NCBI GenBank assembly: GCA_017893485.1
Contig: CM030366.1
Coordinates: forward strand, 199,759,173-199,823,172
Length of the DNA: 64,000 bases
Direction of reading: 5' to 3'
Source: Hemerocallis citrina
Taxonomy: Eukaryota > Streptophyta > Magnoliopsida > Asparagales > Asphodelaceae
The position numbers and the translations under genes are program-made. Below, piece after piece: positions 44,960 through 53,827 of this stretch. The notes beneath the pieces were generated by a model. That model had not been told where the DNA came from. It ran no database searches and saw nothing but the letters and a program-made list of their open reading frames with translations. Position 1 is the first letter of the stretch; every line of letters begins with the position of its first letter.

Positions 44960-45510
44960 GTCGAGTCTTTTGTCGCAATTCTGATCCTGTCGCTCGGCTA
45001 TTGACGCCGGTCGACGTGGGGTGTCTACGACCGTTGGATGGTGGCGCGAATCCAGAGGCAGGCACAAGTCCCAAGAGAACGTTATCTTGTCGTTTTGTGG
45101 GCACGTGGCACTACTGGATCCACTCATCACGCTTTGGCACACAATTTGAGAGGATCTAACGGCGAGTTGACCTCGGGGTGATTTTTTCCCAAAACGAGGG
45201 TCGGTACCTCGTCAGCTCGGCACAATTGATGGCCGAAACGAATTCTCCAACAATGTGTTGTTCTGACTCCGCCGTTCGGCTCTTGGTGCCGATCGACGTG
45301 GGGTGTCCATAACCGTCGGATGGGGGCACGAATCCAGAGGCAGGCACGAGTACCAAGAAAACGTTATCTTGTCGTTTTGTGGGCACGTGGCACTACTGGA
45401 TCCACTCATCACGCTTTGGCACACAATTTGAGAGGATCTAACGGCGAGTTGACCTCGGGGTGATTTTTTCCCAAAACGAGGGTCGGTACCTCGTCAGCTC
45501 GGCACAGTCT
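44960..45510 (+). repeat. ~281-bp direct repeat with A/B modules
   Basis: About 45012-45228 and 45293-45510 are near-identical (GTCGACGTGGGGTGTC and onward, then ACGTTATCTTGTCGTTTTGT, GGCACGTGGCACTACTGGAT, AACGAGGGTCGGTACCTCGT). They lie between the second antisense ORF and the 214-bp array. Confidence 0.85.
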
Positions 45511-45601
45511 ACGGTCGGGACGGGTTCCGGACCGTTTAAGGACGAGTCGGAGAGATAGAGTCGAGCCGGAGGAAGGATCCGGTCGTTAGATTAGTTTAAG
45601 G

Positions 45602-46236
45602 GATGTAGGAGCAGTTTCGAATGGCGAGCTACTTCTAGTCCGCTTAGGAGCGGATTTGCGAAGCAAAATCGAGCCAAGTGTTGGACTCCGATCCATTCAA
45701 CGGCTGTAGGAGCAATTTCGAACGGCGATCTGCCCTCGGCCCGTCTGAAGACGGGCCGAGTAGGAAGAGTCGAGCCGAGTGCTGGACTCCGAACCATTGT
45801 GTGATAAGTTTGAGAGATGCAGGAGCAGTTTCGAATGGCGAGCTACTTCTAGTCCGCTTAGGAGCGGATTTGCGAAGCAAAATCGAGCCAAGTGTTGGAC
45901 TCCGATCCATTCAACGGCTGCAGGAGCAATTTCGAACGGCGATCTGCCCCCGGCCCGTCTGAGGACGGGCCGAGTAGGAAGAGTCGAGCCGAGTGCTGGA
46001 CTCCGAACCATTGTGTGATAAGTTTGAGAGATGCAGGAGCAGTTTCGAATGGCGAGCTACTTCTAGTCCGCTTAGGAGCGGATTTGCGAAGCAAAATCGA
46101 GCCAAGTGTTGGACTCCGATCCATTCAACGGCTGCAGGAGCAATTTCGAACGGCGATCTGCCCCCGGCCCGTCTGAAGACGGGCCGAGTAGGAAGAGTCG
46201 AGCCGAGTGCTGGACTCCGAACCATTGTGTGATAAG
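45602..46236 (-). repeat. 214-bp tandem repeats, complete Tat element
   Basis: Three units starting at 45602, 45816 and 46030 with a period of exactly 214 bp and few differences. Each is a dimer with two stem-loops (GGCCCGTC-TGAA-GACGGGCC near 45738, 45953 and 46166, and TCCGCTTAGGAGCGGA). Homologous to 32067-32610. The array lies directly 3' of pol in the element's own sense. Confidence 0.92.
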
Positions 46237-46399
46237 GGAATTAGAGGCGGAAGTACGCGATAATGTAAAGAAAAACTTTATTTATTTATTAATATCTAAT
46301 GGTCGGCTGCTTCTAAAGTTGCTAGCCGTTTATTACAATGAAAAAGAACAAAGGAAAAATTACTAGTAGCAGGAGTGGTTGCCCGACATCTCGAGTTAC

Positions 46400-49300
46400 T
46401 TAGATAGGCGGGGTTGCCTTCTCTAGGTATTTCAAAAGATGGTCGGCGTTCCAAGTCCTGGGAATTTCTCTACCCTCAAGGTCTTCTAGCTTGTACGCAC
46501 CGGGGCGGATCACTTTGGATACTTTGTACGGTCCCTCCCAATTTGGGGCCAATTTGCTCTTCTGTCCGGGGAACGAAATGGCCAGCTTTCGGAGGACCAG
46601 GTCCCCCTCTTTCAAGTCGGTTGGGCGGACCCGTTTGTTGTAGGCGAGTTCGATTCTTCTTCGGTAACCTTGCTGCCGTATGGCGGCTCTTTCCCGAATC
46701 TCGTCTACCAAATCTAGGCTCGTTCTGAGCTCCCTGGCATTCTGTTCTTCTTCGAAGGCAATCAGGCGAGGAGAGGGTATTCCAACTTCTAGTGGGATGA
46801 GGGCCTCGGACCCATAGGTGAGATTGAACGGACTCTCGCCCGTCGGGATCCGCTTCGTGGTTCGGTAATTCCACAACACATTGGGCAGCTGATCGACCCA
46901 CAATCCCTTGGAGCATTTGTCGAGTCTCTTCTTGATGCCGGAGAGGATCTGTCGGTTGGCATTCTCGGCTTGGCCATTTGACTGGGGATGAGAGACTGAG
47001 GAGAAGCGGTGCTGTATAGCTAGGTCTTGACATAAGGCTCGGAAGGCAGCTCCAGCGAACTGCGTACCGTTATCCGTAACTACGACTCGGGGAACACCGA
47101 AACGACAGATTACACTTTTCCAGAAGAATTGGACGACTCTATGTTCGGTAATTGTAGCCAGGGGCTCGGCCTCGACCCATTTCGAGAAATAGTCGACTGC
47201 CACGACTAGAAACTTCAACTGTCCGGGGGCCGGTGGAAATGGCCCGAGTAGATCCATCCCCCACATTGCAAAGGGGATCGGACTCGACAAGGAGGAGAGT
47301 GGTGCTTGTGGAAGGCGTCGGATGTCGGAATACTTCTGACAGGAGGTGCATTGTCGAACGTGTCGTTCGGCGTCCCGTAGGAGAGTGGGCCAGTAATACC
47401 CGTAGTTTAACACTTTACGTGCCAAGGCTCTGGAGCCGGAGTGGGCTCCGCCGATGCCCTCATGGAGCTCTTGCAGGGCGTAATCGGCTTGTCCGGGGGA
47501 GAGGCATCTTAGGTAGGGTCGACCATCCACCTGGGTGAAGGAGCGCTTATACAGAACGCCTTCGACCATTATGTAACGCTCGGCCCGGGTCCTTATCTTT
47601 CGGGCTTCCTTCGGATCCCTTGGTAGGAGTCCGTCTCTTAAAAACTCGACGAGGGGCTTCATCCAATTGTCTTCGAGGGGGAGCGGCAGTGTTTCGACGG
47701 AGTTGAAAGCCTCGTCCTCTATGCTGGGCTTGAGGAGGACTTCTATCAGAACTGTTTGTTCGAGGCCTTGCAGGGATGAGGAAGCTAGTTTGGACAGGGC
47801 GTCGGCCTGGGCATTTTCCTCTCTGGGGATTCTTCGGATGAGGGCCTCGTCGAAGAGCGCCATGAGGCTCTTCACTTTGGCCAAGTACTTTACCATTCTG
47901 TCATCGCGGGCTTCATATTCGCCGAGGACCTGGTTGACGACCAATTGAGAGTCGCTGAAGATCTGCAGGCGTCGCGCCCCTGCGTTTCGGGCCATCCCGA
48001 GGCCGGCTATGAGTGCCTCGTATTCGGCTTCGTTATTCGAGGCTTTAAAGTTTATCCGGAGGGAATATTGAAGGACAAAGTCGTCTGGGCCCGCCAGGAT
48101 GACTCCAGCCCCGCTCCCCTCGTTGCAAGAGGATCCATCGACATATACAGACCAGACAGGCGGTCCCTTCGTCGTCTGCTCGGAGTCGGGGATAGTCGTC
48201 TCAACTATGAATTCGGCCAGCGCCTGCGCCTTGATTGCGGTCCGAGGCTGATAAGTAATATCATGTTGGCTCAGCTCGATCGACCACTTCATGAGGCGGC
48301 CGGAAGTCTCTGGCTTGTGAAGGATCTGTTTCAACGGCTGGTCGGTAAGGACGACCACCGAATGAGACTGGAAGTATGGCCGAAGCTTTCTTGCAGCCAT
48401 TATCAGGGCGTAGGCTATTTTCTCAATTTTCGGGTACCGGAGCTCGGCGTCCCGGAGCACTTTGCTGACGTAGTAAATGGGCTTTTGAGTTCTATCTTCT
48501 TCCCTGACTAAGACCGCACTTAGTGTCTGTTCCGAGGCTGCCAAGTAGAGGTAGAGGGGTTCGCCTGGTATGGGTTTGCTGAGCAGAGGCGGGTTGACGA
48601 GGTAAGCTTTAAGCTGGTCGAAGGAATCTTGTTGCGGCTGCCCCCACTCGAACCCCTTAGTCCCCCTCAGGGCTTTGAAGAACGGGAGGCATTTCTCTCC
48701 GGACTTCGACAAAAAGCGCCCAATGGCGGCTAAACGACCTGTCAGTTTCTGAACTTCTTTGACGTTTCTGGGCGGGGCCATGTCTAGTATGGCCCTGATC
48801 TTCTCCGGATTTGCCTCTATTCCTCGTTGGCTGACCATAAAGCCGAGGAACTTGCCCGATGAGACGCCGAACGCACACTTGTTCGGGTTGAGTCTCATAT
48901 TGTGCTTTCTCAAAACATCGAACGCTTCTTGGAGGTCGGTCTCATGATCAACGCCTCGGATGCTTTTCACAAGCATGTCGTCCACGTAGACTTCCATGTT
49001 CCGACCAATCTGGGCCTGGAATACCTTGTTGACGAGACGTTGATACGTTGCCCCTGCGTTCTTCAGGCCGAACGGCATGACTCGGTAACAATAGAGTCCT
49101 TGGTCCGTTACAAAAGACGTCTTCGGAATATCCGGGGGGAACATCCTTATCTGATTGTAACCCGAGAAAGCATCCATGAAGCTGAGGAGCTCATGTCCCG
49201 AGGTTGCGTCAATCAGAGTGTCGATGCTCGGCAGAGGGAAGGGATCTTTAGGGCAGGCCTTGTTGAGGTCAGTGAAATCAATACAGATTCTCCATGTCCC

Positions 49301-52105
49301 ATTGGATTTCTTCACCATGACTACGTTGGACAACCACTCCGGATAATTCACTTCCTGTATGAATCGGGCTTTCAACAGTTTGTCTACCTCCTCTTTGATG
49401 GCGAGCTGGCGCTCGGGGGCGAACTTGCGCCTCTTCTGCTGGACCGGTTTGGACCCCGGATCAACGCTGAGGCGATGGACCAAGAGTTCTTCGGAGATAC
49501 CGGGCATGTCCGCTGCTGACCATGCGAAGAGGTCCCGGTTGGCTCGGATGCATTTCACAATATTTGAATGTAGGGCGGACGGGAGTGCCTTGCTGACATA
49601 GAACTTACGGGTCGGCTCCTGCTCCGAGAAGAGTATTTCCTCCAGCTCATCGACTGGCTCGGGAGTCGGCCGAGCAGCATCTTGTGGAATCTCGAGTGTT
49701 TCTAAGGAGAGGACGGGTCCGAGCGTGGAGGTCATGTAACACTTGCGGGCCTGTTCCTGATTGCCCCTAACTTCTCCCACTCCAGCCCGAGTGGGGAATT
49801 TCATTTTGAGATGATAGGCAGAAGGGACGGCTTCAAGGGCGGCTGGGCCGGGCCGACCCAAAATGACGTTGTAGGCCGCGGGGACATCTACAACCATGAA
49901 ATCCATTGACTCCGTGCGGGTAGTAGGAGTTTTGCCTGCTGTGACATCGAGGGTGATCACCCCTTCGATCGTCACCGGCACTCCCGTGAACCCATGGAGC
50001 GTATACCCGGCGGGCTTCAGTCTGTCTCGGGAGAGCTTCAGCCCCTTAAAAGCATCGAGGAATAGGATGTTAACGGAGGAGCCGTTATCCACTAGGATTC
50101 TTTCGACTTTGAAATTGGCCATGTGAAGGTTGATGACGAGTGCGTCGCAATGAGGGGTGCGGACGCCCTCGAGATCGTCGTCAGAGAAGGTGACGGGCAC
50201 TCCGAGTCCTTTGGGGGGAGGGGTGGCCCGGACAGAATTTACTTCCCTAATAAAAGCTTTCCGAGAAGAGTTCGAGGAGCCCCCCATTGGACCCCCATGG
50301 ATAAGGTGGAGGACTCGCTCTTCCTCGAATTCTGGCGTCTCTTCCCGTTCCGGACGTTTGTTAGCCCAACGAGGCTGGGGAGGAAGTTCGGCCCCGTCCT
50401 TTCTTACAAACTTCGCCAGCTGCCCCCTCTGGATGAGGGCTTCGATCTCGTTTCTCAGAGCCCGGCAGTCGTTGGTGTCATGCCCATGGTCCCGGTGATA
50501 ACGGCACCATTTGTCTTTATCCCTCCTTTTGGCTGGGGTGTTCATCTTTGGAGCTGGAGGCAGGACCCCTTCTTTTTCGACTTCCATGAAAATGGCGGAG
50601 ATGTTTGTGGTGAGGGGAGTAAATTTTTCAAATCTAGGGGGAGGCCGGCGCTGGCCAGCATTATCCTTCTGAAACTTTTTGGGTCCCTCTTCTTCCGTTC
50701 CCTTCCTCTTAGACCCGGAGGCGGTTGCTTCCCAGTTGGGCGGTTCCTCGGCCTCTTCAGCTCGGATGTACTTTTCAGTACGGAGGAGGAGGTCAGAAAA
50801 GTCATGTGGCGGTTTTTTGGCGAGGGAGGAGCGGAGGTTAGAATTTAGGATGTTGGATTGGAACGCCGCGGTAGCAACGGATTGGTCGAGGGATGCGATA
50901 GTTCTGGCCTCGGCTGTGAACCTCTTCACGTAGTCCCTCAATCTCTCCCCCTTCTGCTGACGGAGGTGCAACAGGGAAATGCTGGTCTTCTCGGCCCTTC
51001 GGCTGCTGACGAAGTGGGTGACGAACAGGGTCTCGAACTGTTCAAAGGAGAATATTGACGCCGGGGCAAGGCGAGAGTACCATTCTCGAGCTGGGCCCTT
51101 CAGAGTTGCAGGGAATGTTTTGCAGAGGAGGGCGTCGGACGCTTGATGGAGGAGCATCAAAGTCTTAAAGCCTTCGATGTGGTCAACCGGATCGGTCTCT
51201 CCCGTGTAGTTCTCGAACTGGGGAGGTTTGAAACCGAAGGGAACAGGAGTATCCACTATGGTCCGGGAGAACGGGGGTTGGCTAGGACGGAGGGTCCTCC
51301 CCCTGAGTTCTTCTTCCCGGTTTATCCGTCCCAAGAGTTTTTCCACCTCGTTTAGGCGGCGGTTCATGGTGTTATCTCTCCGGCGGTGATCTGCCGAGCC
51401 ACGGGACTCGTCTTCGTAGGATGGGGAGCGAGGGCTGCGGCGATGGTAGCTTCGGGAACGACGAGGACTTGGGGTGCGTCTGGAATTGGTAGGAGCGGGT
51501 CGAGGAGAAGGGGAACGTTGGCGAGGGCTCCGGACCGGACGAGGGGAGGGGGCCCTTGGCTCATTGGGATTTTGACGGAGATTGAGGGCCTGTTGTACCA
51601 TAGCTTGGAATTGCTGGAACTCGGCACGGGTGATGGGTGCCTCATTGTTCCGATGCTGCTGCCGACCTGCCGGTGAGTGCCTCCCTCGGTAGTGATCGGG
51701 GGAGTCTTTTCTCCCTCTTCGGGCGGGGGATCCCCTGTGTCCCCGGTGTCGGGGGGATCGTTCTTGGTGGGAGGCTTCTCCCCGAGCCCGCTTTTCGTCC
51801 AGATGGTGACGAAGGTCCTTATCCTCCGGGCGTCTGGGATGGGCATCGTGGCGACCAGAGGCTCGGGGATGATGGGAGGCCATGGAGGCACTAGAGGCAG
51901 TGTGGTTGGGTATGTTCTCTGGATGAAGAGGCTGTTTCTGGGGGTTAGGCCCCTTCGGATCAGGATGTGGAGGGTTCCGCTGGAGCGGCTCTTCCACGGT
52001 AGGAGGGAGCTGCCCTTGTTGTTGAGTGGGATCAGGAAGGACTTCCTGCTGGTCAGGGATGGGCGCTCGATTGGAGCCCCTGGATCTGACTTTGCGAGGC
52101 GGCAT
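46400..52105 (-). CDS. gag-pol: Gag-Pol polyprotein of the Tat element, intact
   Basis: About 1,901 residues. The MPPRK start at 52105 is chosen because the related gag-only element starts there; an in-frame Met seven codons upstream exists (52126). Positions from the upstream Met: basic Pro/Arg-rich region to ~290; gag domain ~300-450 (PPQFENYTGETDPVDHIEGF); knuckle ~545 (WCRYHRDHGHDTNDC); protease ~679 (ILVDNGSSVNILFL); RT ~920-1110 with YVDD at ~1045; RNase H ~1180-1290 (PIYYVSKVLRDAELRYPKIE); second, archaeal-type RNase H ~1329-1450 (VYVDGSS, NNEAEYEALIAGL, FSDSQLVVNQ, ENAQADALSKL); integrase zinc finger then D, D, E core at ~1625, ~1687 and ~1720 (HPQSNGQAENAN). No stop or frameshift. 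It would copy the element RNA and insert the DNA; gag is fused in frame. Confidence 0.97.
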   Translation of the reverse strand: MPPRKVRSRGSNRAPIPDQQEVLPDPTQQQGQLPPTVEEPLQRNPPHPDPKGPNPQKQPLHPENIPNHTASSASMASHHPRASGRHDAHPRRPEDKDLRHHLDEKRARGEASHQERSPRHRGHRGSPARRGRKDSPDHYRGRHSPAGRQQHRNNEAPITRAEFQQFQAMVQQALNLRQNPNEPRAPSPRPVRSPRQRSPSPRPAPTNSRRTPSPRRSRSYHRRSPRSPSYEDESRGSADHRRRDNTMNRRLNEVEKLLGRINREEELRGRTLRPSQPPFSRTIVDTPVPFGFKPPQFENYTGETDPVDHIEGFKTLMLLHQASDALLCKTFPATLKGPAREWYSRLAPASIFSFEQFETLFVTHFVSSRRAEKTSISLLHLRQQKGERLRDYVKRFTAEARTIASLDQSVATAAFQSNILNSNLRSSLAKKPPHDFSDLLLRTEKYIRAEEAEEPPNWEATASGSKRKGTEEEGPKKFQKDNAGQRRPPPRFEKFTPLTTNISAIFMEVEKEGVLPPAPKMNTPAKRRDKDKWCRYHRDHGHDTNDCRALRNEIEALIQRGQLAKFVRKDGAELPPQPRWANKRPEREETPEFEEERVLHLIHGGPMGGSSNSSRKAFIREVNSVRATPPPKGLGVPVTFSDDDLEGVRTPHCDALVINLHMANFKVERILVDNGSSVNILFLDAFKGLKLSRDRLKPAGYTLHGFTGVPVTIEGVITLDVTAGKTPTTRTESMDFMVVDVPAAYNVILGRPGPAALEAVPSAYHLKMKFPTRAGVGEVRGNQEQARKCYMTSTLGPVLSLETLEIPQDAARPTPEPVDELEEILFSEQEPTRKFYVSKALPSALHSNIVKCIRANRDLFAWSAADMPGISEELLVHRLSVDPGSKPVQQKRRKFAPERQLAIKEEVDKLLKARFIQEVNYPEWLSNVVMVKKSNGTWRICIDFTDLNKACPKDPFPLPSIDTLIDATSGHELLSFMDAFSGYNQIRMFPPDIPKTSFVTDQGLYCYRVMPFGLKNAGATYQRLVNKVFQAQIGRNMEVYVDDMLVKSIRGVDHETDLQEAFDVLRKHNMRLNPNKCAFGVSSGKFLGFMVSQRGIEANPEKIRAILDMAPPRNVKEVQKLTGRLAAIGRFLSKSGEKCLPFFKALRGTKGFEWGQPQQDSFDQLKAYLVNPPLLSKPIPGEPLYLYLAASEQTLSAVLVREEDRTQKPIYYVSKVLRDAELRYPKIEKIAYALIMAARKLRPYFQSHSVVVLTDQPLKQILHKPETSGRLMKWSIELSQHDITYQPRTAIKAQALAEFIVETTIPDSEQTTKGPPVWSVYVDGSSCNEGSGAGVILAGPDDFVLQYSLRINFKASNNEAEYEALIAGLGMARNAGARRLQIFSDSQLVVNQVLGEYEARDDRMVKYLAKVKSLMALFDEALIRRIPREENAQADALSKLASSSLQGLEQTVLIEVLLKPSIEDEAFNSVETLPLPLEDNWMKPLVEFLRDGLLPRDPKEARKIRTRAERYIMVEGVLYKRSFTQVDGRPYLRCLSPGQADYALQELHEGIGGAHSGSRALARKVLNYGYYWPTLLRDAERHVRQCTSCQKYSDIRRLPQAPLSSLSSPIPFAMWGMDLLGPFPPAPGQLKFLVVAVDYFSKWVEAEPLATITEHRVVQFFWKSVICRFGVPRVVVTDNGTQFAGAAFRALCQDLAIQHRFSSVSHPQSNGQAENANRQILSGIKKRLDKCSKGLWVDQLPNVLWNYRTTKRIPTGESPFNLTYGSEALIPLEVGIPSPRLIAFEEEQNARELRTSLDLVDEIRERAAIRQQGYRRRIELAYNKRVRPTDLKEGDLVLRKLAISFPGQKSKLAPNWEGPYKVSKVIRPGAYKLEDLEGREIPRTWNADHLLKYLEKATPPI

Positions 52106-52158
52106 GGCTGGAGAAAACCTGTTCACCGGGAAGAGGAGAGGTCTCTACTCGTTAGTTT

Positions 52159-52177
52159 CCCACAGACGGCGCCAATC
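52159..52177 (-). other. Primer binding site of the complete Tat element
   Basis: On the minus strand GATTGGCGCCGTCTGTGGG directly after the 5' LTR, identical to that of the gag-only element. Confidence 0.8.
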
Positions 52178-52840
52178 TGTTGCCGCTAAATTCGGTGTGG
52201 GGGCAAACAGATGAATTTGTGAGTTCTTTGGGGAAACTGAATAGGAGAACCTGTATACCTGTTCCGTTGAACTCTGATCGTCGCTCCCGCCGTGCACCTG
52301 CAAAAAGTGCGAGACACCGGGGTTGTTCCCGGCGACGCACCCTCCGACGCTCAAGTCAGTAACCGGAATTGATTATGAAAGAGCGTTTAACTAGAGAAAG
52401 ATTGATTACCTGTTAATGGAGATGGGTGGGGGATATTTATAGGCGTCTTAGAGAACAATTTAGGAATGTAATCCGCGTAGTCTGATATAGAATAATCTCC
52501 TTGTAAACAGATTGGGAAAGTAATCTGATAAGGTATATTCTGGTAATCAGATAAGGAATTTTAATCCCTAAATCCCAGTGTAAAGATTGACGTGAATCAT
52601 GGCCGTTGATTTAGATCTAATCAGGGACCTTGATTGTGTCTTACTGGATCGAGTTGGCAGCGGGTTGAAACCCGTGCCCAGCTGTGGTGGATCCGTTTGC
52701 GGGTTATTGGATCTGTGAGAAGGAGACCCAGTACCCGCTTCGGACCCGTTTGCATGTGAAATTACCGTCTCGTCCCTGAGCTGTAGGATTCGTGCCCCAT
52801 TTGGACGGTCTCGATTGAACCCCTTGTTTTGACCATATCA
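52178..52840 (-). repeat. 5' LTR of the complete Tat element
   Basis: 663 bp, read as identical to 38795-39457. A TATA-type box (CTATAAATA on the minus strand) is at 52433-52441. Confidence 0.95.
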
Positions 52841-53827
52841 ATACGCAAACTTGATAATCTCAGGTTCTGCACGGCAGTCGACTTGCTGTCACTCTCAGTC
52901 GACTGCTCTTAGAATTTCTGAACAAGTTTGATTCATATTATAAATCTATACCAATACAATCAGGTTTAATCAATAAGTAATAGAGTAGCATTTAGAAGAT
53001 TATAAGATTACATGACTATGGTTTCAATCTACCCAACTATGAAATTAGTTGCACATAATACAACCTTTATTGATTAATAAAATAGAATTCATGACTCTAC
53101 AATAAAAATAAAAGAAAAAGGAAGAACAGAAGAACACTGATTTGTATGATGTTGAAATTGAGCCCAATCAGCAGTCGACTTGTTCTCCTCCTTCTTTGAT
53201 GCTGGTATCTTGATGCTTGCTGGTCGATGGTCCCCCTGATGGTAGATGACTCTTTTTTTTTTATAGTTTCTCTTGTCCTTGTCTGCAGATATCAAGTTCC
53301 TGATTTCTTATCTCTTCACGCATAGGACTGAGTCCATCTTCTTACTTGCAAATCCCGGTTCTTTAACTTTGATTAATGAAGAGTTGTTATTCGCAGACAA
53401 CCTGAGTTTGGATTACTTAATCTTGCTTCGGATTTGAATGAGGATGCATCTTCAACTGTTCTTATCTTCTAACTCGGCTGAATACCAGTCGACTGGTTTT
53501 GTCATCAGTCGACTGTGTCGAGACATCTGTGGATTCATGATCATCAGTCAAGCCGACTGTCTTTGGAGTAAGTCGACTGTGCCGAGCACCGTCAACCTCT
53601 CTGTCCAGTCGCCTGTTGGAAGAAATAGTCGACTTATGCTCTGCAGTTCCCTGTGTATCATCCTCTCAGTCTGTATTAGTCTTGAATCTGCTTCGTTTGG
53701 CTGCTTTTAGGCTGTTTCCTATGGAAAAGAGAAAAGAAGAGTAAATTACCATATTTAGAGAATTTAAATGTCTAATAGTGTTCATATTATGCTCCTAAAT
53801 GTGGATATTATTGGATACATCAGTCGA

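Larger units (their letters stand above)
38795..52840 (-). mobile_element. Complete Tat-type Ty3/gypsy element with antisense genes
   Basis: 14,046 bp, TSD ATACG (38790-38794 and 52841-52845), 663-bp LTRs read as identical. Minus-strand order: LTR, PBS (52159-52177), intact gag-pol (46400-52105), 214-bp tandem repeats (45602-46236), a long non-pol region with genes on the opposite strand (41789-44841), tandem repeats (39866-41410), an AT-rich part, PPT, LTR. A second RNase H between RNase H and integrase, and antisense ORFs between pol and the 3' LTR, are known traits of the Tat lineage. Everything needed for transposition looks intact, so it may be active or very recently active. Confidence 0.95.
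38163..53822 (-). mobile_element. Solo LTR (~1.6 kb, gypsy type), split by the Tat element
   Basis: Parts 38163-38794 and 52846-53822. On the minus strand it starts TGATGTATCCAATAATATCC and ends AGAACGCACAACA, with TSD GTCGA on both sides (38158-38162 and 53823-53827). No coding domain is present. The phrase AACGATTCATACACTTGCGA near the end resembles the end of LTRs of large plant gypsy (Athila/Tat-like) elements. It sits in LINE ORF2 and is older than the Tat element inserted in it. GTCGACTG-type phrases recur in the right part (52880-53640). Confidence 0.7.

Noticed and set aside
32067..46236. Direct repeats considered as a CRISPR array
   Set aside because: The repeats are contiguous 214-bp tandem units without unique spacers, in a eukaryotic retroelement.
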